NCBI RefSeq assembly: GCF_041893525.1
Contig: NZ_CP169068.1
Strand: one strand, 5' to 3'
DNA from: Phaeobacter bryozoorum
GTDB taxonomy: Bacteria; Pseudomonadota; Alphaproteobacteria; Rhodobacterales; Rhodobacteraceae
Length of the DNA: 64,000 bases
The notes under the pieces are model-generated. The model did not search any database. It had not been told where the DNA came from and saw only the letters and a list, made by a program, of their open reading frames with translations. Below, piece by piece: positions 34,828-43,448 of the stretch (positions are counted from its first letter, which is position 1; every line of letters begins with the position of its first letter). A program made the position numbers and the translations under genes.

Positions 34828-37290
34828 ATGGCCAACACCAACAAAAATTCAGGTCAGAACGCCGGTTCTTCTGCTCAGGAAGAACACGGACCCGGTTCAA
34901 AGGGTCAACAGGCACCTGATCAGCATAACCTCCAATCCGTGACAGAAACATCGGGCTTTTCGGTTAACGTTGGAGCTCTCCGAGCGTATTTCACTGAACA
35001 GGTCCGTGCTTTCTCAGACAGGTTCATTGAGGGAAAGGCAAAGGCTGTAGAAAACACTTCTGCCGATAGCAGTGAGCAATCACCGCCTGAAGGACAGGCC
35101 TTAGTTGACGGCGAGAAGCAAGGCCCCGGCGGCTCCCGGAACTCAGGGAGCAATTCCAAAGGTTTCGACCAGGGAAATGAAATTGAAGCACCGATTTCAG
35201 GTCGTTCAGGTATCGAAGCCGGACAAGAAAAGGGATCGCCTGTTGCAAGCGAAAATCCGGATGTGTCCTTTGCCGCTGATGAAATCGCGGCACCCCTTAC
35301 ACAGCACAACAGCCGTGGCGATTCTGACCAGCTAGAAGACGAGCCCGCTGGCAACGACGGCGGCACTTCCGAGCCGGAGGATGAACCCGCTGGCGATGGC
35401 GGCGGTACTTCCGAGCCGGAGGATGAACCCGCTGGCGATGGCGGCGGTACTTCCGAGCCGGAGGATGAGCCCGCTGGCGATGGCGGCGGTACTTCCGAGC
35501 CGGAGAATGAGCCAGCTGCCGATGGCGGCGGCACCTCGGAACCGGAGGATGAGCCTGCTGGCGATGGCGGCGGCACTTCCGAGCCGGAGGATGAGCCCGC
35601 TGGCGACGGCGGCGGCACTTCCGAACCGGAGGATGAGCCTGCTGGCGATGGCGGCGGCACCTCGGAACCGGAGGATGAACCCGCTGGCGTCGGCGGCGGC
35701 ACCTCTGAACCGGAGGGTGACCCTGCTGGCGATGGCGGCGGCACCTCGGAACCGGAGGATGAGCCCGCTGGTGAAGACGGCGGTACTTCTGAACCGGAGG
35801 AAGACCCCGCTGGCGACGGCGGCGGTACTTCCGAACCGGAGGATGAGCCCGCTGGCGATGGCGGCGGGACCTCGGAACCCGAGGATGAGCCCGCTGGCAA
35901 CGACGGCGGCACTTCCGAACCTGAGGATGAGCCCGCTGGCGACGGCGGCGGTACTTCCGAACCGGAGGATGAGCCTGCTGGCGATGGCGGCGGGACCTCG
36001 GAACCCGAGGATGAGCCTGCTGGCGATGGCGGCGGTACTTCCGAACCGGAGGATGAGCCCACTGGCAACGACGGCGGCACTTCCGAACCTGAGGATGAGC
36101 CTGCTGGCGACGGCGGCGATACTTCCGAACCGGAGGATGAGCCCGCTGGCGACGGCGGCGGGACCTCGGAACCCGAGGATGAGCCCGCTGGCAACGACGG
36201 CGGCACTTCCGAACCTGAGGATGAGCCCGCTGGCGACGGCGGCGGTACTTCCGAACCGGAGGATGAGCCCGCTGGCGACGGCGGCGGCACTTCCGAGCCG
36301 GAGGATGAACCCGCTGGCGACGGCGGCGGCACCTCTGAACCGGAGGGTGACTCTGCTGGCGATGGCGGCGGCACCTCGGAACCGGAGGATGAGCCCGCTG
36401 GTGAAGACGGCGGGACCTCGGAACCGGAGGATGAGCCCGCTGGTGAAGACGGCGGTACTTCTGAACCGGAGGAAGACCCCGCTGTCGATGGTGACGACGG
36501 CAATAACGGCCATGGTAATGACGCCGATGGTCATGATGACAGCAATCCCGGGAAGGGATCCGGCAAAGGGAACAAGTCCGGGCAGGATGATAGCGATGAC
36601 GGCAACAACGGCCATGGCAACGACGCCGATGGTTATGACGACAGCAACCCCGGGAAGGGGGGCGGTAAAGGAAACAAGTCCGGGCAGGATGATGGTGACG
36701 ACGGCAACAACGGCCATGGCAACGACGTCGATGGTTATGACGACAGCAACCCCGGGAAGGGGGGCGGCAAAGGAAACAAGTCCGGGCAGGATGATGGTGA
36801 CGACGGCAACAATGGTCATGGAAACGACGCCGATGGCTATGACGACAGCAACCCCGGGAAGGGGGGCGGCAAAGGAAACAAGTCCGGGCAGGATGATGGT
36901 GACGACGGCAACAACGGCCATGGCAACGACGTCGATGGTTATGACGACAGCAACCCCGGGAAGGGGGGCGGCAAAGGAAACAAGTCCGGGCAGGATGATG
37001 GTGACGACGGCAACAATGGTCATGGCAACGACGCCGATGGCTATCACGACAGCAATCCCGGAAATGGAGGAAGCCTAGAAGAAGGTCAAAACTCCTCCAG
37101 TTTGCACTCAGATGATGAAGACGAGTTCGAACTCGAAGAAAGTACAGACTGGATGGATGCTATAGTAGAAGGAACCGATGAAAACGGGTCTGATGCGGCA
37201 GTTAACTTGTCTGATGATAGAGAGGGAGCGGAAACGTTCTGTGACGACCTAGACTTCGATATGGATAGTTCAGATGCAATCAACTGGTAG
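34828..37290 (+). CDS. Giant acidic repeat protein, predicted type I secretion substrate
   Basis: ATG 34828 has GGAG 8 bp upstream. Residues 1-169 are Gln/Ser/Glu-rich; residues 170-547 are 27 complete tandem 14-residue units (consensus EDEPAGDGGGTSEP) plus a partial one; residues 556-751 are five and a half 34-residue units rich in Gly/Asn/Asp (GNDADGYDDSNPGKGGGKGN), whose DxDGxD-like spacing suggests calcium binding; the last ~65 residues are acidic, ending DLDFDMDSSDAINW. There is no Sec signal peptide and no RTX nonapeptide GGxGxDxUx. It follows the exporter genes directly, and C-terminal acidic ends are typical of type I secretion signals. The product is 820 residues with very low isoelectric point. 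Substrate status and function are inferred. Confidence 0.8.
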   Translation: MANTNKNSGQNAGSSAQEEHGPGSKGQQAPDQHNLQSVTETSGFSVNVGALRAYFTEQVRAFSDRFIEGKAKAVENTSADSSEQSPPEGQALVDGEKQGPGGSRNSGSNSKGFDQGNEIEAPISGRSGIEAGQEKGSPVASENPDVSFAADEIAAPLTQHNSRGDSDQLEDEPAGNDGGTSEPEDEPAGDGGGTSEPEDEPAGDGGGTSEPEDEPAGDGGGTSEPENEPAADGGGTSEPEDEPAGDGGGTSEPEDEPAGDGGGTSEPEDEPAGDGGGTSEPEDEPAGVGGGTSEPEGDPAGDGGGTSEPEDEPAGEDGGTSEPEEDPAGDGGGTSEPEDEPAGDGGGTSEPEDEPAGNDGGTSEPEDEPAGDGGGTSEPEDEPAGDGGGTSEPEDEPAGDGGGTSEPEDEPTGNDGGTSEPEDEPAGDGGDTSEPEDEPAGDGGGTSEPEDEPAGNDGGTSEPEDEPAGDGGGTSEPEDEPAGDGGGTSEPEDEPAGDGGGTSEPEGDSAGDGGGTSEPEDEPAGEDGGTSEPEDEPAGEDGGTSEPEEDPAVDGDDGNNGHGNDADGHDDSNPGKGSGKGNKSGQDDSDDGNNGHGNDADGYDDSNPGKGGGKGNKSGQDDGDDGNNGHGNDVDGYDDSNPGKGGGKGNKSGQDDGDDGNNGHGNDADGYDDSNPGKGGGKGNKSGQDDGDDGNNGHGNDVDGYDDSNPGKGGGKGNKSGQDDGDDGNNGHGNDADGYHDSNPGNGGSLEEGQNSSSLHSDDEDEFELEESTDWMDAIVEGTDENGSDAAVNLSDDREGAETFCDDLDFDMDSSDAINW
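35335..36486 (+). repeat. 27.5 tandem copies of a 42-bp coding repeat
   Basis: The 42-bp period encodes the 14-residue unit. Copies differ by scattered single-codon changes such as NDGGTS, EDGGTS, EGDP and EEDP for the consensus, and several multi-copy blocks recur, suggesting repeated duplication of groups of units rather than one expansion. Unit boundaries stay exactly in frame for the whole array. Confidence 0.95.
36493..37070 (+). repeat. 5.6 tandem copies of a 102-bp coding repeat
   Basis: The unit begins GAC GAC GGC AAC AAC and encodes 34 residues. Copies 2-5 alternate GNDADG and GNDVDG in a two-unit super-period; the first is the most diverged (HDDS, KGSG). The alternation suggests the last duplications copied two units at a time. 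Confidence 0.9.
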
Positions 37291-38160
37291 AGAAAAGCGG
37301 AGAGCTTCAGAAGCCGCCTGAGCAAATCTGGTTGAAGCTGGTATGAAAACCAAGTGGCTGACACTGTGCAAACCCGACACTGAACTAATCCTCTGGACGT
37401 GGCTGCAGCGAGTAGCGGCAACTCAGCTGAAGTGTCGGTGGGCTTGAAATGCTCCACTTGAATGCGAATGCCGCTTCGGGGCGGCCTGCTGTAGCGATGA
37501 GACATCCGATCAATGGCAGCCCTGGGCCAGTCAGGTCAGAAGGGCGAACACGGTTCGCAACTTTGCAGCGGCAGCTTTCTGGGCTCCGCATCCCTTCGTG
37601 TCAGTCGCAGCACTTGAAGCTTTGGGCTCTGACTGGGCAATCGCCGCACCAAGTGTGAATGACGGCAGGCAGCCCAAACAAGACATTCGAGCCAGGCGCA
37701 GTGGGCACTCTGCTGCGAGGGCAAAAGATCCCGAGCAATTTCCCGGAAGCGGACATTCCACGCTGACCGATCTGCCATGGCAATGCTGCACCTCGCTCAA
37801 ACGTCAGCGAAGCGCAGGAAGCGGGCTTTGCAAAGCCTCGCGCAGTCACCGAAGCGGACATCCAGATAGACATTGAGGTCGGTTGCTTTGGAGTCCATTG
37901 CGGCCGTCGGTCACCTCTCAGTCTTTCGCTGGTGCCGCATTTGCTGCCTGACCCAATACCGTTGTTAGCTCGGTAACTAGGTTCTACGGGGCCGAACGGG
38001 CTTCAGCGCTTGCTCGATGCCTCAAATTCTGATTGTAGCGTACTGGCCGTAAGCGCCCAATATCGTTAGAAGAAGACATGCAGCCTACGCTGACTGCGGT
38101 TTTAACATCATAGGCTAACAGCATCAGAACGACTGTCTTGATGTGTCTGAGGGGAAAGTG
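37291..38160. other. Gene-free region with degenerate repeats
   Basis: About 870 bp between the repeat-protein gene and the defence pair. Open frames on both strands are short and not convincing. The motif GAAGCGGACATTCC (37750-37763) and a related copy near 37853 are the reverse complement of the GTCCGCTTTC-type motif of the repeat modules at 28.7 and 41.1 kb. The end of the region (38030-38160) is AT-rich and should hold the helicase promoter. Confidence 0.4.
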
Positions 38161-40326
38161 ATGCTCGACATTGTATTTGGTTCCGCTGGTCAAACAGTTG
38201 CCGAAACAAGCCTTCGCGATGTGCTTTCGAAAGCCGACCTAGAAGGGACGCTATACTTTGCCTACCCTCTATTCGATAGCGCAGATGGGCAAGTCAGCGC
38301 TGACGCTCTGCTTGTAACTCGTGAACATGGACTCGTGTTGTTTGACCTGACAGCACCGATACAGGGGATTTCCCACCACGACGAGTGGGTTGAGGAACTG
38401 CTTGACCGTCAAGACGAAATTTTTCGGAACATCAACTCAAAGCTCTTCGATAATAAAAATCTAGTTAAACGTCGCGAATTAGTTCTGAAACCTCAGATAA
38501 TCACTTATTTCTCCGACGATATCAAAGTAGATGATGAAGACGTTCTGCATGCATCTCCCGAAAATTTACTCGAAATCATCAAGGCATTTCCGAGTGTAAG
38601 CGAGGATCATGAGGCGTCTCTTAATGCCACGATTCAACGCGTAACGACTATCAAACCTAATAACAAAAGGCTCAACGTTGGTAGGGATGATTCACGCGGC
38701 GCAGTTTTAAAGAAAATCGAAGCAGGTGTAGCAAACCTAGATTCGTGGCAGAAGAAGTCTGCAATTGCATACCCAGAAGGCCCACAGCGGATTCGAGGTC
38801 TAGCTGGATCAGGCAAGACTATTGTTCTAGCCTTGAAGGCCGCTTACCTACACGCGCGTCATCCAGACTGGGATATTGCCGTCACTTATTATAGCCGCGC
38901 TCTACAGCAACAGTTCAAAGATCTAGTTCGTCGCTTTATGTATGAGACGAAGAAAGATGAACCAGACTGGTCAAAAATTCACATTTTCCATTGCTGGGGC
39001 AGTCGATCCGAGCCGGGCTTTTATTCTCAAGCAGCACGAGCTCATGATGTTGAGCCGCTGACATGGAGTGCCGCAGATCGAAAATATGGAAAGGAGAGCT
39101 TTGACGGGGCCTGTACCGAGTTGTTGACCGCCCTAAAGAAGTTCGACAATCCTACCGAGCTTTTTGACGCGATACTGATCGATGAAGCGCAAGACTTACC
39201 GGTTTCGTTCTTTAGAATGGCCTACTCAGTATGCAAAGCACCCAAACGGATTGTTTGGGCATACGACGAGCTGCAGAACCTCGGCGAATACAGCATGCCC
39301 TCTCCTGAAGCACTCTTTGGCAACGACAGCGAAGGTCAGCCTTTGGTGCAGTTGAGAAAGGACCCAAATCGACCACCTCAAGATATCGTACTTCCTGTCT
39401 GCTACAGAAATACACCATGGGCTTTGACTGTTGCACATGGTCTTGGGTTCGGAATTGCACGCGAAGCCCCATCAGAATCGACACCAAGCTTGGTTCAAAT
39501 CTTTGACGAACCGGCACTTTGGCAGGAGATCGGTTACGAGACGGCAAAAGGCGAACTTGCCCTTGGAAAAGGTGTTTCATTGAAGCGCAAACCAGAGTGC
39601 TCGCCTGCATTTTTCTCCGATCCTGAAAGGGCACTTATCTCTCCAGAGGACGCAGTTCAGTTTCGGAGCTTTGAAAGCGCGCAAAAACAAGCTGAATCGG
39701 TTGCCGCTGATATTGAGAAAAACCTTCTAGCAGATGAACTTCTCGCCCGAGATATTTTGATCATTCTACCTAATGCCTACACCTCAAAAAGTCAATTTTC
39801 CGTAGTTTTTCGTGAGCTCATGAACAGAGGTATTCAGTCACATCTGGCGGGTGTCAATTCCAGCCGAGATGAAATATTTGTTGATGATAGTATAGCCGTT
39901 TCCCACATTTACCGAGCAAAGGGTAATGAGGCGGCCATGGTCTATGTACTAAATTCACACGAGTGCTTTGCTGGACTTGAGTTGGCTAAGAAGAGAAATA
40001 CGCTATTCACGGCTATAACTCGGTCCCGCGCTTGGGTAAGAGTATATGGTGTTGGAGCCGCCAGCGAAAAGCTAAGTGCTGAGTTCGAAAAAATTGCTGC
40101 CGAAGGTTTCCACCTGAAGTTCAGTTACCCGAACGCCGAAGAAATCAAGAAAATGCGAAGAATTCATCGGGATCGATCTGAAGCCGAGCAAAAGGAAATC
40201 AATAGAAGCGTATCCGATTTCTCTAGCATTATTGAACAGATCAATAAGGGGGAACTTTCCACTGATGCCCTCCCGGAAGATTTTCTGAGTGCGCTTTCAA
40301 AAATTGTACCTAGAGGCGATGGATGA
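38161..40326 (+). CDS. Superfamily 1 UvrD-like helicase with N-terminal nuclease-like domain (defence-system subunit)
   Basis: The 721-residue protein starts at ATG 38161 behind GAGGGGAA. The N-terminal ~130 residues include SADALLVTREHGLVLFDL, the shape of a NERD or related nuclease-fold strand. Walker A is GLAGSGKT at about residue 215, Walker B DEAQD at 341-345, and later helicase motifs include SHIYRAKGNE and LFTAITRSRAW. It overlaps the DUF2290 gene by 4 bp. Helicase plus DUF2290 is the composition of the described anti-phage system Rst_HelicaseDUF2290; assignment rests on my recognition of both families. Confidence 0.8.
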   Translation: MLDIVFGSAGQTVAETSLRDVLSKADLEGTLYFAYPLFDSADGQVSADALLVTREHGLVLFDLTAPIQGISHHDEWVEELLDRQDEIFRNINSKLFDNKNLVKRRELVLKPQIITYFSDDIKVDDEDVLHASPENLLEIIKAFPSVSEDHEASLNATIQRVTTIKPNNKRLNVGRDDSRGAVLKKIEAGVANLDSWQKKSAIAYPEGPQRIRGLAGSGKTIVLALKAAYLHARHPDWDIAVTYYSRALQQQFKDLVRRFMYETKKDEPDWSKIHIFHCWGSRSEPGFYSQAARAHDVEPLTWSAADRKYGKESFDGACTELLTALKKFDNPTELFDAILIDEAQDLPVSFFRMAYSVCKAPKRIVWAYDELQNLGEYSMPSPEALFGNDSEGQPLVQLRKDPNRPPQDIVLPVCYRNTPWALTVAHGLGFGIAREAPSESTPSLVQIFDEPALWQEIGYETAKGELALGKGVSLKRKPECSPAFFSDPERALISPEDAVQFRSFESAQKQAESVAADIEKNLLADELLARDILIILPNAYTSKSQFSVVFRELMNRGIQSHLAGVNSSRDEIFVDDSIAVSHIYRAKGNEAAMVYVLNSHECFAGLELAKKRNTLFTAITRSRAWVRVYGVGAASEKLSAEFEKIAAEGFHLKFSYPNAEEIKKMRRIHRDRSEAEQKEINRSVSDFSSIIEQINKGELSTDALPEDFLSALSKIVPRGDG

Positions 40327-41006
40327 GTGCGACAACATTTTCCAGATGTTTAGATGATTTTTGCGCGCATTGCCTCCAGGAAGGTATTGCCCTTAACATA
40401 TCTTCCCATGTCGCTCGCCCTCTAGGGAATAACCACTTTTCTGTCAACTGGGCCACCAGTCGCGTTCGGACTTATAGACGGGTTAACGATCTAGACCTGC
40501 AGGAGTATCTTGAGTGCCTTCGCTGCAACGATTTTTCAATTCTGCTTATGGATGGTGGGCTAATTCAAGTTTCTGCGCAGTTCGACGGATCCGAGATCAT
40601 AGAGAGTTGCTTCTACTACATTCCATGCCCAGTCCGCTTCGAAAAGTCAGAACTCGAAGTTGGTGAGGAGCTATATCCTTTAGAAGATTTCATTGAGGAG
40701 CTTCCATCGGCCGAACTAAAGGCTCGCCTGTGTATTCGAGCCCCTTTCAGATTTGAACTCGATCCCAAAAATGCCGGAGATGGTCACCCCACGAACCATG
40801 TCCATATTGGCCCGTCATCATCAAGGATCCCCGTAGCCCTTTCGATGTGTTGGAATTCGTTTTCTCGTTTCATCTTCAAAAATTTTTATCCAGACCAGCT
40901 ACCGGTCGTAGAAGGTCTCCTCAAGCACCCCGCGCCCTATCGAGTTAGAGCCATCACGGAACCCGATGCCTATGAATTGCATATGACCTTCGCAGTGAAC
41001 ACATAA
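40323..41006 (+). CDS. DUF2290 protein, partner of the helicase
   Basis: The 227-residue protein shows the features I associate with DUF2290: a beta-rich N-terminus, RAPFRFELDP, the GHPTNHVHIG motif (about residue 152) and RIPVALSMCWNSFSRFIFKNFYP. Biochemical function is unknown. It is translationally coupled to the helicase (ATGA overlap) and is codon-biased toward A/T relative to its flanks, in keeping with recent transfer of the two genes together. The pairing supports an anti-phage role. Confidence 0.75.
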   Translation: MSATTFSRCLDDFCAHCLQEGIALNISSHVARPLGNNHFSVNWATSRVRTYRRVNDLDLQEYLECLRCNDFSILLMDGGLIQVSAQFDGSEIIESCFYYIPCPVRFEKSELEVGEELYPLEDFIEELPSAELKARLCIRAPFRFELDPKNAGDGHPTNHVHIGPSSSRIPVALSMCWNSFSRFIFKNFYPDQLPVVEGLLKHPAPYRVRAITEPDAYELHMTFAVNT

Positions 41007-41338
41007 GTTCAGGCTTCCTGTCCTTCGCTTCAAGTCAGTCTGCCGCCACTCGTGCAAAGAAAATGGCCACAAGTTGAGGGTTTTCGCAACCTTGGAAAAT
41101 GTCCGCTCTGTCCCGCCCACCTGTCGTAGGTGAAATCCCTGCGAAGGTCCGCTTTCGTCAGAGCCGGATGCGCCCTCTTGTCCGCTTTGGGCTGCCTGGC
41201 GTCGTCTGGAAGAAGCATCTTGGTGAAGTTTCGCGCCAATCCTGTCGCCGCATCGCCGCAAAGCGGCTCTGAGCCCATATTTCCCGATGCTGCAGACCCA
41301 ACAAAATTTCCCGATGCTGCAGACCCAACAAAGGTCCG
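41007..41338. repeat. Repeat module B copy and a 27-bp tandem duplication
   Basis: No gene is supported. Module B (41180-41278) matches 29021-29118. A 27-bp unit starting ATTTCCCGATGCTGCAG is duplicated in tandem at 41279-41305 and 41306-41332. GTCCGCT motifs flank it at 41099, 41149, 41181 and 41334. The region forms the right boundary of the defence pair. Confidence 0.6.
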
Positions 41339-42394
41339 CTAGCGAGTTTCCGTCAAACTTGCCCAGTAATCAGGGATCAACTCAATCGTTTTAATCAATT
41401 CCGGATCGCCTGCAGTTATTTGCTCACGGCGAACGCCTAGGGTGGCGCTTACTCTATTCGCTAACTCGAAAACAAGACGGCAGGTTACGCCTTGCCTGTC
41501 AGTTTCGGCCGGGTCGGGGCTATAGAAACATGTGACCCGTCCAGGCCCGAGCGCAGTGTCAGAGTATTGTGCGGTCAGTTCCGGTTCGTCTCGGTCAGAT
41601 GGGCCAGACGTCGCATCTCTACGTAGTTCAAATTGCATCGTCGGCATGTCGCGGCACCAGATACTATCGGCCTGATCTGGGCGGATTTCGCGACACCAAT
41701 GATCCACTTTTTCTTGTGTGAGGCAGTAGTCGTTTCCTAGGCGACAGTCATGCTCTACAGGTGAAACTCTGATGGTTCGAAAATTGATAGGGTCGCGACG
41801 TTCATGCAGGAGTACGTCGTTTGGCTTGGTGAAACCGGAAACGGGGTTGGTTAGGTTTGTTGAGCATCCGAATAGCCCAGCTTGAACATCCGGCGCACAG
41901 TCGTCGAATACGCGGAGGCGAGGACTCGCTGGAAAAGCAACCTGATGCTCTGCCAAGGTGCCCGTGAAATCCGCGCGGATGATTTCTGCCGCCCGAACAT
42001 CTTGATCCTCAACTAAATGGCGCTTTGCTAATTCACGCTGCGCGACTGGCAAAAGTGTTGCTGATGCTGTCAGCCCCAGGATTGCAACCCCAGTTGCCCG
42101 CGAGGCCCACCTTAGTCGCTGGTGCCCGATCCACAACACAATCGAAGCGCCAGCCATGCCGAGTGCAGCGCTGCTTGCCACAAATGGAACTAGCATGATG
42201 GGTCCAAGCGCGAAGAAAGCAAAGTTCAGAACCGAGCCAATGCCCTGCATAGGAGCATTGGCTGGTCCCAGCAGCAAAACCAAAGGGACGACACCCAATA
42301 TTACTCCCCAGTTGAGAGCTTTGCGCGGGTTTCGAATAAACCGCAGAGAAAGTACAAACCCGATGAGAAATCCAAGAAAAATATATAGAAGCAT
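41339..42394 (-). CDS. Hypothetical membrane protein
   Basis: The 351-residue product has about four N-terminal membrane spans (LLYIFLGFLIGFVLSL, ALNWGVILGVVPLVLLLG, a span around GPIMLVPFVASSAALGMAG, and TGVAILGLTASATLLPV) followed by a ~220-residue soluble, Cys-containing domain (CAPDVQAGLFGC, CRLGNDYCLT, WCREIRPDQADSIWC). The paired cysteines suggest disulfides and a periplasmic location. Start is uncertain: ATG 42394 was used, but a TTG nine bases upstream is better spaced from GGGAG. I do not recognise the family. It sits alone between repeat modules B and A. Confidence 0.6.
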   Translation of the reverse strand: MLLYIFLGFLIGFVLSLRFIRNPRKALNWGVILGVVPLVLLLGPANAPMQGIGSVLNFAFFALGPIMLVPFVASSAALGMAGASIVLWIGHQRLRWASRATGVAILGLTASATLLPVAQRELAKRHLVEDQDVRAAEIIRADFTGTLAEHQVAFPASPRLRVFDDCAPDVQAGLFGCSTNLTNPVSGFTKPNDVLLHERRDPINFRTIRVSPVEHDCRLGNDYCLTQEKVDHWCREIRPDQADSIWCRDMPTMQFELRRDATSGPSDRDEPELTAQYSDTALGPGRVTCFYSPDPAETDRQGVTCRLVFELANRVSATLGVRREQITAGDPELIKTIELIPDYWASLTETR

Positions 42395-42403
42395 GTCGAC
42401 CAA

Positions 42404-43005
42404 TAACACTCCCGTAGGGCCGATACGCAAGAACTATTGGATCTTTGACGAGCCCTAGTGTTCAAGAGCAGTCATTGGCGCAGCCGCTGCGAAAAGGCGC
42501 TTTGTCCCGCATCCCTTCCGTTCGATGATGGTTGGTGGCTGCACCTGCAGCGAAGGTCTGCTCCTTTCATTGCTCGTGCAGCATGGGATCGCCGTCCGAC
42601 TGCCAGCCCCCGAGACTTTGCAAAGTCAGCTTTCTGCGCACAGCGGACGTACGAGATAATTAGACTACGCTTGCAACGGATGGCGGGTGGCGACGCAGTC
42701 GTAAGTTATCGGGCTTGAATGAAACAGTGTCCAAATCCTGCTCCCGCAACCAACGCATCGATGAAATATCACAACCTTAAACCTCGCTCCGGCGGGGATC
42801 TTCGCGTTCAGGCACAGGCACTGGATGCAATACCGAAGTAAAATAGCGTCCCAGCGCCTACAGCCATCATACCAGTCATGAAACGAGGCGCACCAAACCA
42901 AAGCGGTACACTTCAGCGCGGAAAACCCCGCCGCAAGCCCGCTTGACCGCAACGGCGGGGGCGGGCATCTTTGTTTCAGCCGCTGAACCTGGCCGCGACA
43001 ATGGG
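42404..43005. repeat. Gene-free region with repeat module A copy
   Basis: About 600 bp. Module A lies at 42502-42640, matching 28757-28894. The rest (42660-43005) has no supported gene; open frames on both strands lack ribosome-binding sites and recognisable motifs. Base composition returns to the higher GC of the copper cluster toward 42940. Confidence 0.45.
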
Positions 43006-43395
43006 ATGAACGGAGCCTTGTGCCTCTTTTCCAGAGTAGAAACCGGAGCCGGAGTTGCAACCGGGGCCAGATCGGCAATCGGCTCCGTGGTGCTGGCGGC
43101 CTGCCTGCTGATAGCGGCGCTTGTCCTGTCGGCAAATCGGGCAGAGGCCCATGGTGCCAGCGGGGAGGCGCAGATCGCGGTCTCGGTTCAGGACATGGAT
43201 CAAGATGTGGCGGGTAGCCGCCCTGCGGATCATTGTCATGGCAGCTCGCTTTGTGGTGGGGTTGCGGTTCTGTTGGGCCGCTGGCCGTCGATGCAGCCCG
43301 ATCCGCGGAACTTTCGTCCTGATCTGCCGTTGATGCTGCTGCGACCGCTGGCCATCACCGGGTTTGAACCACCGCCGCCGCGTGGCCGGTCCTGA
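43006..43395 (+). CDS. Small Cys/His-containing protein at head of copper cluster
   Basis: A 129-residue product with one hydrophobic span (SVVLAACLLIAALVLSANRAEA, about residues 25-46) that may be a signal or anchor, followed by DHCHGSSLCGG (about residue 77), a plausible metal-binding patch. The start is uncertain; a longer frame from 42943 has a TTG start. It reads in the same direction as, and just upstream of, the cytochrome and copper genes. Family not recognised; a role in copper handling is suggested by context only. Confidence 0.45.
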   Translation: MNGALCLFSRVETGAGVATGARSAIGSVVLAACLLIAALVLSANRAEAHGASGEAQIAVSVQDMDQDVAGSRPADHCHGSSLCGGVAVLLGRWPSMQPDPRNFRPDLPLMLLRPLAITGFEPPPPRGRS

Positions 43396-43448
43396 AGACT
43401 GATCCTGCGCATGTGACGCGCATTCTGGACCTCAATCGGGAAAACAAG

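Noticed and set aside
35335..36486. CRISPR-like array (short tandem units)
   Set aside because: Units are contiguous 42-bp in-frame coding repeats with no unique spacers and no cas genes.
34920..37078. Long antisense and alternate-frame open reading frames (over 500 codons) across the repeat gene
   Set aside because: A 42-bp and 102-bp period is divisible by three, so all frames stay open through the arrays. Only the + frame with GGAG at 34817 and non-repetitive ends is supported.
34828..37290. RTX toxin or hemolysin-type calcium-binding protein
   Set aside because: No GGxGxDxUx nonapeptide is present; the repeats are of different length and composition.
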